A stretch of DNA of 64,000 nucleotides from Geomonas limicola (GCF_014193675.1 NZ_BLXZ01000004.1:248001-312000); one strand, 5' to 3'. Numbered from the stretch's first letter, positions 9,323-17,860 are shown. The notes: generated from the letters alone by a model not told the origin. Made by a program: numbers and translations.

Positions 9323-9409
9323 TTACAACTCTACCCGGGGCGACGGCCTAAAATAAAAGCCGTACCAAAAGTAAAAGTTGCTAAAGGTAAAGTAGCCAGT
9401 GTTGATCAT
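9323..9409 (-). CDS. Aromatic-rich leader peptide of aroF (attenuator)
   Basis: A 28-codon ORF runs on the minus strand from ATG (9409-9407) to TAA (9325-9323). Eleven of its 28 residues are aromatic: Y6, F7, F9, F12, Y13, F14, W15, Y16, F18, Y19 and F20, including the run FYFWY. This is the classic composition of leader peptides that sense charged tRNA-Phe, -Tyr and -Trp. It is followed by the hairpin at 9181-9216 and then by aroF, whose product starts aromatic amino acid synthesis. There is no obvious Shine-Dalgarno. The -10-like sequence lies so close that the peptide may be read from a leaderless start. The sequence is certain; the regulatory role is inference. Confidence 0.8.
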   Translation of the reverse strand: MINTGYFTFSNFYFWYGFYFRPSPRVEL

Positions 9410-9413
9410 GGCG

Positions 9414-9446
9414 CTAGTATCTGCCAGTTTGCCTTGTCTATGTCAA
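9414..9446 (-). promoter_or_regulatory. Putative promoter of the aroF leader
   Basis: Minus-strand TTGACA (9446-9441) is followed after a long spacer by GATACT or TACTAG (about 9421-9414). The spacer is 19 bases to GATACT or 21 to TACTAG, longer than ideal. The predicted start of transcription falls almost on the leader-peptide ATG. Confidence 0.4.
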
Positions 9447-9470
9447 GGGAAAAGTGTTTACAGGTTCTGC

Positions 9471-9539
9471 ATTGAGCCGTACCGGTTGGGTGAGACTCCC
9501 TCACAGGGAGCACCGTTCCCGTTTCGGGTGGTGCTCAAT
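9471..9539 (+). ncRNA. Compact three-way-junction RNA candidate upstream of the yqaA-type gene
   Basis: ATTGAGC (9471-9477) pairs perfectly with GCTCAAT (9533-9539). Inside, CTCCC/GGGAG (9496-9510) forms one hairpin and CACC..CCCG/CGGG.GGTG (9511-9533) forms a second. The layout is compact and riboswitch-like and lies about 95-120 bases before the next plus-strand gene. I match it to no known class. The palindromic stems could also form on the minus strand. Confidence 0.35.
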
Positions 9540-9658
9540 TTCTTGTGCTGAGACAGTGACAAACGCAGGGTTTCTCTTTGAGCCGACCCGGAAAAAACTG
9601 CAGTTCCAGTGCACCAAGTTGTTTGACAATCCACATGGTTTCCGCTAATTTGGCTGCA

Positions 9659-10105
9659 ATGCACGACTGGCTTACCAGCTACGGTTACGGCTCATTGTTT
9701 CTTTTGAGTTTTCTCGCCTCGACCCTGATCCCCTTGGGCTCGGAGTGGCTCCTGATTGCCATGCTCCTCGCCAAGTACGATCCGGTGCCGGTGGTCGCCG
9801 TTGCCACGGTGGGCAATTACCTGGGTGCCTTGACCAGCTACGCCATCGGCCTGTATGGTGGCGAGTTCCTCAGGGTGAAGGTGCTGCGCATGGACGAGCG
9901 CGCCACCCAGCGGGCCGAGAGGATCTACGGGAAGTTCGGGTCCTATTCGCTGCTTCTTTCCTGGCTTCCGGTGGTCGGTGATCCGCTCTGCCTGGTGGGA
10001 GGGGTGCTTCGAATAGGCTTTTTGCGCTTTTCGGTCCTGGTTTTTGCGGGTAAACTGGCCCGCTACGCCGCCGTCGCCTGGCTTACCGTTCAGACGGTTC
10101 GCTAA
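9659..10105 (+). CDS. YqaA-type / SNARE-associated (VTT domain) membrane protein
   Basis: The protein has about 148 residues if started at MHDWLTSYGYG (9659); an ATG at 9635 is an alternative. It has several hydrophobic segments and the family motifs FLASTLIPLGSEWLL and GNYLGALTSYAIG, which are characteristic of the YqaA branch of the DedA/VTT superfamily. It sits in the inner membrane. Related DedA/VTT proteins are implicated in lipid transport, but the substrate of this branch is not established. No convincing ribosome-binding site separates the candidate starts. Confidence 0.8.
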   Translation: MHDWLTSYGYGSLFLLSFLASTLIPLGSEWLLIAMLLAKYDPVPVVAVATVGNYLGALTSYAIGLYGGEFLRVKVLRMDERATQRAERIYGKFGSYSLLLSWLPVVGDPLCLVGGVLRIGFLRFSVLVFAGKLARYAAVAWLTVQTVR

Positions 10106-10180
10106 CTTGATCCTCCGGACCGACCGTACCCGCAGCGCCTGGCGCCTGCACGGTGGCGGCCTTCCGGTTCTAGGAGTTTT

Positions 10181-11500
10181 ATGCTTTCGTGCAGTACCAA
10201 GACCCTGGCCAACGGGCTGCGCCTGGTGGCCGTCGACATGCCGCACCTGCACAGCGCCGAATTGGCCGTCTACCTCAAGGCCGGCGGCCGTAACGATCCG
10301 CCGGAAAAAGCCGGGATCTCCCACTTCCTGGAGCACATGCTCTTTCGCGGCTCGCGCGAGTTCGCCTCCAACCTGGAGCTGGAGATAGCGTTCGAGGCAA
10401 TCGGCGGCAGCGTGAACGCGGCGACCGACGAGGAGACTACCTGCTATTTCTCGCGCGTCCACCCGGACCAGATCCCGGAAGGGGTGCGCCTTTTCTCGTC
10501 CATGCTGCTCACCCCGAGCCTGGAAGGGATCGAGATCGAGAAGCGGATCATCACCGAGGAGGCGCTGGAGGATATCAACGAGCGCGGCGAGGAGACCAAC
10601 CCCAGTAACCTGGCAAGCCGCCTGCTCTGGCCTGGTCACCCGCTCGGGATGCCGACCATCGGCTACCTCGACACCATCAAGGGTTTTACCGAGGCGGACC
10701 TGCGCGCCTACCTCGCCGAGAACTACGTCCCCTGCAACGCGCTTATCGTGGCGGCGGGGAAACTGGACAGCGAGCGCTTCTTCGGCGCCTGCGAAGAGCA
10801 CTTCGCCGGCTGGAGCGGAGCCCCTGCGAAGGAGCCCGTACCGGTGGCCGAGGTGCAGGACGCGCCACGTTCGCTGTTCGTCAAGGACTCGGACAGCCAG
10901 GTGAACCTGCAGATCGCCTTCCGCGGCTTTGCCCGGCGCGACCCGCGCATCATGGGGCTCAGGCTGATCCGGCGCATCCTGTGCGGCGGAGGTAGCTCCC
11001 GTCTGCACCTGGCCTTGCGCGAAAGGCTCGGCATCGTCTACTCGGTGGACGCCTCGCTGTCCGCCTACGAGGAGACCGGTGCCTTCGCCATCGAGCTCGC
11101 CACCGCACCCGAGAACCTCCTCCTGGCGGTATCCGAGGTGCTCAGGGAGGTGAAGAGCCTGGCCTTTGAGGATATCGGCGACGTGGAGCTTGAGCGGGTG
11201 AAGGCCGGCTATTTCTACGACCTGGAGTACAGCGCCGACTCGACCTACGAGATGCAGGTGCGCTACGGCTGGGGTGAACTGATGAGCCTGGTGCGCTCCA
11301 TCGGGGAGGACCGGACTGAGGCGGGTCGGATCACGGCCGCCGAGATCAGGGAGAGTTCGCGGGCGCTCTTCAACCCGGAGAACCTGAACCTTGTCGCGGT
11401 GGGACCCTGGAAGGCGCCGTCGCGCCGCGCGGTCGAAAAACTGGTCAAGGAGTACCACAGAGGTTGGAAGAATCATGACGCATCGCAGCAACGCCCGTAA
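10181..11500 (+). CDS. M16-family zinc peptidase (insulinase/processing-peptidase type)
   Basis: This 439-residue protein has the inverted zinc motif HFLEH (H48-H52), with the third ligand expected in the downstream EEALED segment about 75 residues later. The C-terminal non-catalytic M16 domain, with the GGSSRLHLALRERLGIVYSV motif typical of family members, follows. No signal peptide is visible, so it is probably cytoplasmic. TAGGAG precedes the ATG by 6 bases. It lies 43 bases upstream of cbiX and may be co-transcribed with the cobalamin genes, though no functional link is known to me. Confidence 0.9.
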   Translation: MLSCSTKTLANGLRLVAVDMPHLHSAELAVYLKAGGRNDPPEKAGISHFLEHMLFRGSREFASNLELEIAFEAIGGSVNAATDEETTCYFSRVHPDQIPEGVRLFSSMLLTPSLEGIEIEKRIITEEALEDINERGEETNPSNLASRLLWPGHPLGMPTIGYLDTIKGFTEADLRAYLAENYVPCNALIVAAGKLDSERFFGACEEHFAGWSGAPAKEPVPVAEVQDAPRSLFVKDSDSQVNLQIAFRGFARRDPRIMGLRLIRRILCGGGSSRLHLALRERLGIVYSVDASLSAYEETGAFAIELATAPENLLLAVSEVLREVKSLAFEDIGDVELERVKAGYFYDLEYSADSTYEMQVRYGWGELMSLVRSIGEDRTEAGRITAAEIRESSRALFNPENLNLVAVGPWKAPSRRAVEKLVKEYHRGWKNHDASQQRP

Positions 11501-11543
11501 GGGGGCCATGTCCTCAGACTGGAACTATCACGCAGGAGAAACG

Positions 11544-11927
11544 ATGAAGACGGCAATACTACTCATGGCGCACGGCAGCCGGATCGCCGAGGCCAACGAC
11601 GCGGTGCGCGAGATCGCCCAGCGGGTTAAGAAACTTACCCTTTTCGATATCGTCGAGGTTTCCTTCCGGGAGCAGCACCTTCCCAACATCCAGCAGGGTG
11701 TCGACGCCTGCGTGGCCCAGGGTGCCCAGCGCATCCTCCTGGTTCCCTACTTCCTGTACCTGGGTGCCCACGTCCTTGAGGACCTCCCGGAGGAGCTGGA
11801 GCAGGCACGCCAGCGCTATCCGGACGTCGAGATGGTGCTCGGCAAGCACCTGGGGGTGCACAACAAGCTCGCCGAAATTGTGGTTGAGCGGGTCGCCGAG
11901 AGCCTGAGCGAAGAGGGGTGGCACTGA
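11544..11927 (+). CDS. cbiX: Small sirohydrochlorin cobaltochelatase (CbiX-S)
   Basis: This 127-residue single-domain chelatase inserts Co2+ into sirohydrochlorin, the entry step of anaerobic cobalamin synthesis. The two active-site His expected for the family are at H10 (LLMAHGSR) and H76 (YLGAHVLED). The length fits the short CbiX form that works as a homodimer. GCAGGAGAAACG before the ATG at 11544 supports this start over an in-frame ATG 36 bases upstream. The stop overlaps the cbiC start by one base. Without the His-rich tail of some CbiX proteins, specificity for cobalt is inferred from context. Confidence 0.9.
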   Translation: MKTAILLMAHGSRIAEANDAVREIAQRVKKLTLFDIVEVSFREQHLPNIQQGVDACVAQGAQRILLVPYFLYLGAHVLEDLPEELEQARQRYPDVEMVLGKHLGVHNKLAEIVVERVAESLSEEGWH

Positions 11928-12565
11928 TGTCGGTGCACCTGCGCCCCGAGGAGATCGAGGCGGAATCCTTCCGCATCATCGAGGCGGAGCTGGGGGCACA
12001 TCACTGGTCGGAGCGCGAGTGGCCGGTGGTGCGCCGCGCCATCCACACCAGCGCCGATTTCGAGTGGGCGCAGACCATGTGCTTTTCGCCCAACGCCATC
12101 GACAGCGCCCTGGCCGCCATTAAAAAAGGGTGCGGCGTGGTGAGCGATACCACCATGATCCTCTCGGGGGTCAGCAAGCTGCGCCTCAAGCCGTTCGGGA
12201 TCAGCGCCGCCTGTTACGTGGCCGATGCCGAGGTGGCACGCGAGGCGAAGGAACTCAAGATCACCCGCTCGATCCTGGCGATGCGCCGGGCCGGCCGCGA
12301 GTCCGGAAACGGCATCTTCCTGATCGGTAACGCGCCTACCGCGCTCTTCGAGCTGATCCGGCTGGTCCGGGAGGAGAACCTGCGTCCCAGGCTCATCGTC
12401 GGGTTGCCGGTCGGCTTCGTCGGTGCGGCCGAGAGCAAGGAAGCGCTGAAGGAACTGGCCCGGGAAATCCCGGAGCTTCCCTTCATCACCAACACCGGGC
12501 GCAAAGGCGGCTCCAACGTGGCCGCAGCGGTGATGAACGCGCTCTTGATCCAGGCTGAACAGTAG
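11927..12565 (+). CDS. cbiC: Cobalt-precorrin-8 methylmutase
   Basis: This 212-residue protein moves the C11 methyl group to C12, giving cobyrinate. The catalytic His in RAIHTSADFEW is at residue 40. GVSDTTMILSG and the C-terminal GRKGGSNVAAA are family hallmarks. Its start is coupled to the cbiX stop (TGATG). Just past the stop, a short hairpin AGTCTG/CAGACT followed by five T (12564-12582) looks like a weak terminator or a mere pause site before cbiD. Confidence 0.93.
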   Translation: MSVHLRPEEIEAESFRIIEAELGAHHWSEREWPVVRRAIHTSADFEWAQTMCFSPNAIDSALAAIKKGCGVVSDTTMILSGVSKLRLKPFGISAACYVADAEVAREAKELKITRSILAMRRAGRESGNGIFLIGNAPTALFELIRLVREENLRPRLIVGLPVGFVGAAESKEALKELAREIPELPFITNTGRKGGSNVAAAVMNALLIQAEQ

Positions 12566-12613
12566 TCTGCGGCAGACTTTTTGGCTCAATCCCGTCTCAC
12601 TGGACCCACACCT

Positions 12614-13693
12614 ATGAACGGTAAAAAGCTCAGATACGGCTACACCACGGGTTCCTGCGCTGCCGCGGCAGTGAAGGGGGCCGCGCAGATGCTGCGCGAC
12701 CAGGCGCTGGTCAGCGAGGTGGAGCTGACGCTCCCCTGCGGCGAGACCGCGCGCTTCACGCTCAAGGGCGCCAAGCTCGAGGACAACACCGCAACCTGCT
12801 ACGTGGTGAAGGATGCCGGGGACGACCCGGACATCACCAACGGCGCGGAGATCCACGCGACCGCCCGGGTGGACTACTTCACCAGGCGTCGGCTGATCAT
12901 CAAGGGGGGGGTGGGGATCGGCAAGGTCACCAAGCCGGGGCTCGCGGTCCCGGTCGGCGAGTGGGCCATCAACCCCGTGCCGCGCCGGATGATCATGGAG
13001 GTGGTGAAGGAGGTCTTCGCGGTACGCTGCGTACCCTGGACCCTCACCTTCACCATCAGCATCCCCAACGGTGAGGAGTTGGCCAAGAAGACCCTCAACG
13101 AGCGGCTGGGGATCGTGGGGGGGCTCTCCATCCTGGGGACCACCGGTGTGGTAAAGCCGATCTCCACCAAGGCCTGGACCGATACGGTGGACGCCTCGAT
13201 CGACGTGGCGCTCGCCTGCGGAAACCGGACCGTGGTGCTCTCCACCGGGCGCAGTTCTGAAATGGCCGTACAGCGGGAGCTGGTCGCCAAAAGCGAGGTG
13301 CACGAAGAGGCCTTCGTGATGATGGGGGACCACTTCGGCTACGCCATCAAGAGCTGCGCGGCCAAGGGGGTGGAGCAGGTGGTGGTTGCCGGGCAGTTCG
13401 CCAAGCTGGTGAAGATCGCCTGCGGACACCTGCAGACCCACGTTTCCTCCTCGGAGCTCGACCTCGCTGCCGTGGCGGGCTGGCTCGAGGCAGAGCCGAC
13501 CCTGGCGCAGCTCGAACCGTTGGCGCGGCAGGCGAATACGGCACGTCACCTGCTGGAGGCCTCGGGGTATCACCGGGGACTCATCGAGCTGGTCTGCCGG
13601 AAGGTGCACGAGGCCTGCGAGACCGCGGCACCGGGGCTGCAGGTCCGGGTTTTCCTGGCCGGCTACCAGGGCGAGACCCTCTATAGCGATTGA
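12614..13693 (+). CDS. cbiD: Cobalt-precorrin-5B C1-methyltransferase
   Basis: This 359-residue enzyme methylates C1 during anaerobic corrin ring synthesis. It begins with the conserved RYGYTTGSCAAAA and has GLSILGTTGVV and MGDHFGYAI segments typical of CbiD. I preferred the ATG at 12614 because YTTGSC lies about ten residues in, as in relatives. A TTG at 12581 would add 11 residues. A terminator-like hairpin follows at 13703-13737. Confidence 0.93.
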   Translation: MNGKKLRYGYTTGSCAAAAVKGAAQMLRDQALVSEVELTLPCGETARFTLKGAKLEDNTATCYVVKDAGDDPDITNGAEIHATARVDYFTRRRLIIKGGVGIGKVTKPGLAVPVGEWAINPVPRRMIMEVVKEVFAVRCVPWTLTFTISIPNGEELAKKTLNERLGIVGGLSILGTTGVVKPISTKAWTDTVDASIDVALACGNRTVVLSTGRSSEMAVQRELVAKSEVHEEAFVMMGDHFGYAIKSCAAKGVEQVVVAGQFAKLVKIACGHLQTHVSSSELDLAAVAGWLEAEPTLAQLEPLARQANTARHLLEASGYHRGLIELVCRKVHEACETAAPGLQVRVFLAGYQGETLYSD

Positions 13694-13702
13694 ATTCATT
13701 GA

Positions 13703-13737
13703 CGAGGCCGGGGGCCCCCCCGGTTTCCTCGCTTTTT
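13703..13737 (+). terminator. Intrinsic terminator-like hairpin between cbiD and cbiET
   Basis: CGAGG (13703-13707) pairs with CCTCG (13727-13731), and the inner CCGGGG pairs with CCCCGG. Five T follow (13733-13737). It would separate the cbiX-C-D part of the cluster from cbiET onward, or give partial read-through. Confidence 0.6.
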
Positions 13738-13774
13738 GACGACTGGTGTTTGAAGAAGGAGAAGGGGAGCGGCC

Positions 13775-14992
13775 ATGGAACAGCAGATGATCTACCTGGT
13801 TGGTGCGGGAATCGAAGGATGGGAAGGTTTCGGGAAACAGGCCCTCGAGGTGATCGACCAGGCCGAGGTGCTCATCGGCCACAAGCGCCTTCTGGACATC
13901 TTCCCCAACTTCAAGGGTGAGAAGCGGCTCCTGGAAGACCTCTCCATCATGCTGGAGTACCTGAAGACCACCAACAAGCGGACCGTGGTGCTCGGCTCCG
14001 GCGACCCGAACTTCTTCGGTGTCGGCAGGTTCCTGTTGCGTAACCTCCCCAAGGACCGCGTCGAGATCTACCCCAACGTGACGAGCGTGCAGTACGCCTT
14101 TGCCCGGATCAAGGAGCCCTGGGACGATGCCACCTTCGTCTCGGTGCACGGCCGCGGCCTGAAACCCGCACTGGACAGGATCATCGCCTCCGAGAAAACC
14201 GCGGTGCTCACCGACGCCAACAACACCCCGGCGGTCATCGCGCGCGAGCTCATCAACCGCGGCGCCGAGGGGTACGAGGCCTGGCTCTGCGAGGACCTGG
14301 GACTCCCCACCGAGAAGTTCACCAAGACCGACGTGCGCGGTCTGGCCGAGATCAGCTCGTCGCCCTTGAACATCCTCATCCTGATCAAGACCTGGGAACC
14401 GAACCTGGAGAACTACCCGGTGATCGGCATCCGGGACGACGAGTTCGCCACCGCGAAGAAGCTGATCACCAAGGAAGAGGTGCGTGCCATCACCCTGGGG
14501 AAACTGCAACTGCAGGACGACCTGGTGATGTGGGACATCGGTGCCGGGTCCGGATCGGTTTCCATCGAGGCGAGCAACCTGATGCCCAACGGGCGCATCT
14601 TCGCCCTGGAGAAGAACCCCCAGTACGTCGGCTTTTTGAGGGACAACCTGAAGAAGTTCGCCGCCCGCAACGTGCTGCTCATCGAGGCCTTCGCCCCCGA
14701 GGGGCTCGACGACCTTCCCGATCCGGACCGCGTCTTCATCGGCGGCTCCGGCGGGATGCTCGAGGAGATCATCGAGGCGGTGGACCGGCGCCTGAAGCCG
14801 GACGGCTTCATCGTCCTCAACGCGGTCACCCTGGATACCCTCACCAAGTCGGTGGAGTTTCTGGAAGACCACGGCTACAACGTCGAGGTTACCTGCGTCA
14901 ACATCTCCAAGACCCGCACCCTCACCGAGTACAAGATGTTCGCGGCCCACAACCCGGTTTACGTGATCGCCGCCTGGAAAGGGGAGGAGTAG
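13775..14992 (+). CDS. cbiET: Bifunctional precorrin methyltransferase CbiE-CbiT
   Basis: This 405-residue fusion combines two activities. Residues 1-205 are the CbiE C5-methyltransferase (tetrapyrrole methylase fold, VLGSGDPNFFG). Residues about 210-405 are the CbiT C15-methyltransferase/C12-decarboxylase, with the SAM motif DIGAGSGS at 254-261. Such fusions (CobL-like) are common. Together they methylate C5 and C15 and decarboxylate the acetate side chain. The start ATG is preceded by AGAAGGAGAAGGGGAGCGGCC. The stop overlaps cbiL by one base (TAGTG). Confidence 0.95.
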   Translation: MEQQMIYLVGAGIEGWEGFGKQALEVIDQAEVLIGHKRLLDIFPNFKGEKRLLEDLSIMLEYLKTTNKRTVVLGSGDPNFFGVGRFLLRNLPKDRVEIYPNVTSVQYAFARIKEPWDDATFVSVHGRGLKPALDRIIASEKTAVLTDANNTPAVIARELINRGAEGYEAWLCEDLGLPTEKFTKTDVRGLAEISSSPLNILILIKTWEPNLENYPVIGIRDDEFATAKKLITKEEVRAITLGKLQLQDDLVMWDIGAGSGSVSIEASNLMPNGRIFALEKNPQYVGFLRDNLKKFAARNVLLIEAFAPEGLDDLPDPDRVFIGGSGGMLEEIIEAVDRRLKPDGFIVLNAVTLDTLTKSVEFLEDHGYNVEVTCVNISKTRTLTEYKMFAAHNPVYVIAAWKGEE

Positions 14993-15702
14993 TGGCGGTA
15001 GTCTATGCTGTTGGTGTGGGGCCCGGCGATCCGGAACTTCTGACCCGCAAGGCGGAGCGCATCCTTAAAAGCGTCGACGTGATCTGCGCGCCGACCGGCG
15101 CCGCCGAGGCGGGGAGCTACGCGCTCTCCATCGTGGAGCCGTTTCTGGACCGCAGCCGCCAGGAGGTCCTGGTCCAGCTCTTTCCCATGGTGAAGGACCA
15201 AAAGGGGCTCGATCCGTTCTGGGAAGAGGCCGCCGACCAGGTGGCGGAGCGCATCGCCCAGGGCAAGGACGTCGCCTTCATCACCATCGGGGATCCCTTC
15301 CTCTATTCCACCTATCTCTACATCCACCGGATTTTCCTCGCCAAGTACCCCGAAATCAGGATCGAGATAGTACCCGGGATCTCCAGCATCCTGGCTGCCT
15401 CGGCGGTCTCCGGCGTCCCCTTGGGGCTCGCCGCCGAGAAAATAGCCATACTGCCGGCCGCCTACGAGGATGCCGAGCTGAAGCGCACCCTCGAGGAGTT
15501 CGATACCGTGATCCTGATGAAGGTGAGCCGGGTCTTCGACCGGGTCTACGCGCTCTTGAAGGAACTGGGGCGCGAGCGGCAGGGGGTTTTCGTGCGGCGG
15601 GTGGGGTCCCAAGAGGAAGAGGTCTACTTCGACCTTGAGGCCCTGGTGGGGCAGAAGCTCGACTACCTCTCCATGCTGATCGTCAAGAAGGGCGCCCTCT
15701 AA
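14992..15702 (+). CDS. cbiL: Cobalt-factor II C20-methyltransferase
   Basis: This 236-residue tetrapyrrole methylase starts at GTG (14992), with GGGGAGGAG directly upstream inside the end of cbiET. VGVGPGDPELLTRKA at the N-terminus and ITIGDPFLYSTY are the SAM-binding loops characteristic of the C20 enzyme (CbiL/CobI). It should act early, converting cobalt-sirohydrochlorin to cobalt-factor III. The one-base overlap with cbiET implies coupled translation. Confidence 0.92.
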   Translation: MAVVYAVGVGPGDPELLTRKAERILKSVDVICAPTGAAEAGSYALSIVEPFLDRSRQEVLVQLFPMVKDQKGLDPFWEEAADQVAERIAQGKDVAFITIGDPFLYSTYLYIHRIFLAKYPEIRIEIVPGISSILAASAVSGVPLGLAAEKIAILPAAYEDAELKRTLEEFDTVILMKVSRVFDRVYALLKELGRERQGVFVRRVGSQEEEVYFDLEALVGQKLDYLSMLIVKKGAL

Positions 15703-15776
15703 CCGCCCCCTGGCTCCCTGCACCCATCGGCTCTCCACACCTGGAGGGATATCCAGTCCATGAAAAGGAACCTTAC

Positions 15777-16553
15777 GTGACTCAAGTCTTCTTTGTCGGC
15801 GCCGGTCCCGGCGATGCCGAACTCATTACCGTGAAGGGCGCCCGGCTGCTCAAGGAGGCGGAGGTGATCGTCTACGCCGGGAGCCTGGTGGACCGCGAGC
15901 TGGTGCGCAGCTATGCGCCCGACGCCGAGGTCCACGATTCCGCCGGGATGAACCTGGAGGAGACCACCCGGGTCCTGGCCCAGGCCGCAGTGGACGATCG
16001 GAAGGTGGTACGGCTGCACACCGGCGATCCCAGCATCTACGGCGCGATCCAGGAACAGATGGCGGAACTGGACCGGCTGGGGATCGGCTACCAGGTGGTG
16101 CCAGGGGTGACCAGCGCCTTTGCGGCCGCGGCCACGCTGAAGCAGGAGCTCACCCTTCCGGAGGTTTCCCAAACCGTGGTCATCACGCGTCTTGCCGGCC
16201 GCACGCCGGTGCCGGACCGCGAACGGCTGAGCGAGATCGCCCGCATCGGCGCCACCCTGGTCATCTACCTCTCCGTTTCCATGATCGAAAAGGTCGTGGC
16301 TGAGCTGCTGCAGGGTGCCTACACCCCGGCGACCCCGGTGGCGGTGGTGGCCAAGGCCTCCTGGCCGGACGAGCAGATGGTCGAGGGGACGCTCGCCGAC
16401 ATCGCCGGCAAGGTCAAGGAGGCCGGCATCGGCAAGCAGGCACTCATCCTGGTGGGGGACGTGCTGCGCGCCCGCAGCGAGGGGATGCGCGCCAAGTCGC
16501 TTCTCTACGACAAGGGTTTCAGCCACGGCTGCCGGGAGGGGATCGTCACCTGA
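15777..16553 (+). CDS. cbiF: Cobalt-precorrin-4 C11-methyltransferase
   Basis: This 258-residue tetrapyrrole methylase starts at GTG (15777). The motifs VGAGPGDAELITVKG, VYAGSLV, HTGDPSIYGAIQEQ and VVPGVTSAFAAAA are diagnostic for CbiF/CobM. It lies 74 bases after cbiL and 8 bases before cbiG, its partner in ring contraction. An ATG-containing in-frame extension upstream has no better ribosome-binding site. Confidence 0.94.
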   Translation: MTQVFFVGAGPGDAELITVKGARLLKEAEVIVYAGSLVDRELVRSYAPDAEVHDSAGMNLEETTRVLAQAAVDDRKVVRLHTGDPSIYGAIQEQMAELDRLGIGYQVVPGVTSAFAAAATLKQELTLPEVSQTVVITRLAGRTPVPDRERLSEIARIGATLVIYLSVSMIEKVVAELLQGAYTPATPVAVVAKASWPDEQMVEGTLADIAGKVKEAGIGKQALILVGDVLRARSEGMRAKSLLYDKGFSHGCREGIVT

Positions 16554-16561
16554 CGGAACGG

Positions 16562-17611
16562 ATGCAGATAGCCATCATCGCCATAACGAAAAACGGGGCG
16601 CGGCTGGGCGCGGAGCTGCATGCGAAGCTCCCCAAGAGCAGGCTCTTCGTCATCGAGAAACACGCCGAGGGCGAGGCACATCCCTTCTCAAACGGGGTGC
16701 AGCCGTTGGTGGACCGGCTCTGGCCGGACTACGGCGGGTTTGTCTTCATCATGGCAACCGGGATCGTGGTACGCACCATCGCGCCGCTTTTGACCTCGAA
16801 GGACCGGGACCCTGCGGTGGTGGTGCTGGACGATGCGGGGCAGTTCGCGGTCTCGCTCCTCTCCGGGCACATCGGCGGCGCCAACGCGCTCGCCACGAGT
16901 TGCGCCGAGTTGACCGGCGGCATCCCGGTCATCACCACGGCCACCGACGTGAACCAGCTCCCCTCCTTCGACATGCTGGCCAAGGAGCACGGCTGGCTGA
17001 TCGAGGATCTCTCCCGGGTGAAGCGTTTGAACGCCCTGCTTTTGGAGGGGGAAGAGATCGCGGTGCTGGATCAGGGCTCCGCCGTCAAGCGCTACTGCGC
17101 CGGAAAGGGGAAGCTCGTCTTCTACGACGACCTGAGCGAGGTGCTGGGAAGCGGGGCGCAGGGGCAGGTGATCGTCACCAACCGGGTCATCCCGCCGCAG
17201 CTCGATTTCGAGTGCATGCTGGTGCTGCGGCCGGTGAACCTCTGCCTGGGGATCGGCTGCAACCGCGGCACGGCAGCCAAGGAGATCGAGTCGGTGGTGC
17301 GGGAGAACCTGGAGCGCCTGGAACTCTCCTTCCGCAGTGTAAGGTGTCTCGCCAGCGCGCAGGCCAAGAGCGACGAGGTTGGATTGCTGCAGTTCGCGGG
17401 GAGCTCCGGGCTGCCGCTTTTGCTCTACGAGAACGAGCAGTTAAACGGTGTCGACACCCCCAGTCCCGCTTCCGAACATGCGCTGGCTGCCATCGGGGCG
17501 CGCGGTGTCGCCGAGCCGGCGGCCCTCATCGCCTCGGGCGGCGGCAGGCTCCTGCTGCACAAGGTGAAAAGCGGTAACGTGACCCTGGCCATCGCGCAGA
17601 GCGTGGGCTAG
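16562..17611 (+). CDS. cbiG: Cobalt-precorrin 5A hydrolase
   Basis: This 349-residue protein opens the delta-lactone of cobalt-precorrin 5A, releasing acetaldehyde. The N-terminal and central domains carry IMATGIVVRTIAPLL and SLLSGHIGGAN. The C-terminal domain carries LCLGIGCNRGTAA. All three are typical of CbiG, and its presence confirms the anaerobic route. The ATG is 8 bases from the cbiF stop. Confidence 0.94.
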   Translation: MQIAIIAITKNGARLGAELHAKLPKSRLFVIEKHAEGEAHPFSNGVQPLVDRLWPDYGGFVFIMATGIVVRTIAPLLTSKDRDPAVVVLDDAGQFAVSLLSGHIGGANALATSCAELTGGIPVITTATDVNQLPSFDMLAKEHGWLIEDLSRVKRLNALLLEGEEIAVLDQGSAVKRYCAGKGKLVFYDDLSEVLGSGAQGQVIVTNRVIPPQLDFECMLVLRPVNLCLGIGCNRGTAAKEIESVVRENLERLELSFRSVRCLASAQAKSDEVGLLQFAGSSGLPLLLYENEQLNGVDTPSPASEHALAAIGARGVAEPAALIASGGGRLLLHKVKSGNVTLAIAQSVG

Positions 17612-17689
17612 GAGGGGCTGGGCTGCGAACGGACGGCGCGTGGGAGGTTAACAGGGCCACGCTGCCGGGAGCATCGAAGTGGCACATCC

Positions 17690-17860
17690 CTCACCCCGAC
17701 CCTCTCCCGGGGGGCGAGGGAGAGCTGGCGTGAGTGTAGAAAAAGAGAGAGGCTGACTGAGGCAGACGGAAGCTGCTGGTTGGAACTAGGCCTTCCGCTT
17801 CCGAGTACCGCCGTGCTCCCCTCGCCCTTCGGGAGAGGTGCGGGGGTGAGGGGGCGGGCA
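17690..17860. repeat. Dispersed palindromic repeat copies between cbiG and cobJ-cobQ
   Basis: The 330-base gap 17612-17941 contains CCCTCACCCCGACCCTCTCC with GGGGGGCGAGGG (about 17690-17722) and a second unit CTCCCCTCGCCCTTCGGGAG with GTGAGGGGG (about 17814-17855). I see no ORF or riboswitch in the gap. Confidence 0.6.

Noticed and set aside
11400..11543. Cobalamin riboswitch upstream of cbiX
   Set aside because: The region before cbiX is coding for the M16 peptidase and has no B12-box-like sequence.
12564..12582. Terminator between cbiC and cbiD
   Set aside because: It is only a 6-bp stem with a 3-base loop and five T. It is too weak to annotate as a terminator and is mentioned under cbiC only.
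11816..14950. A 1044-codon open frame antisense to cbiX-cbiC-cbiD-cbiET
   Set aside because: It is a GC-skewed shadow frame. The plus-strand proteins have clear family motifs throughout and the antisense product resembles nothing.
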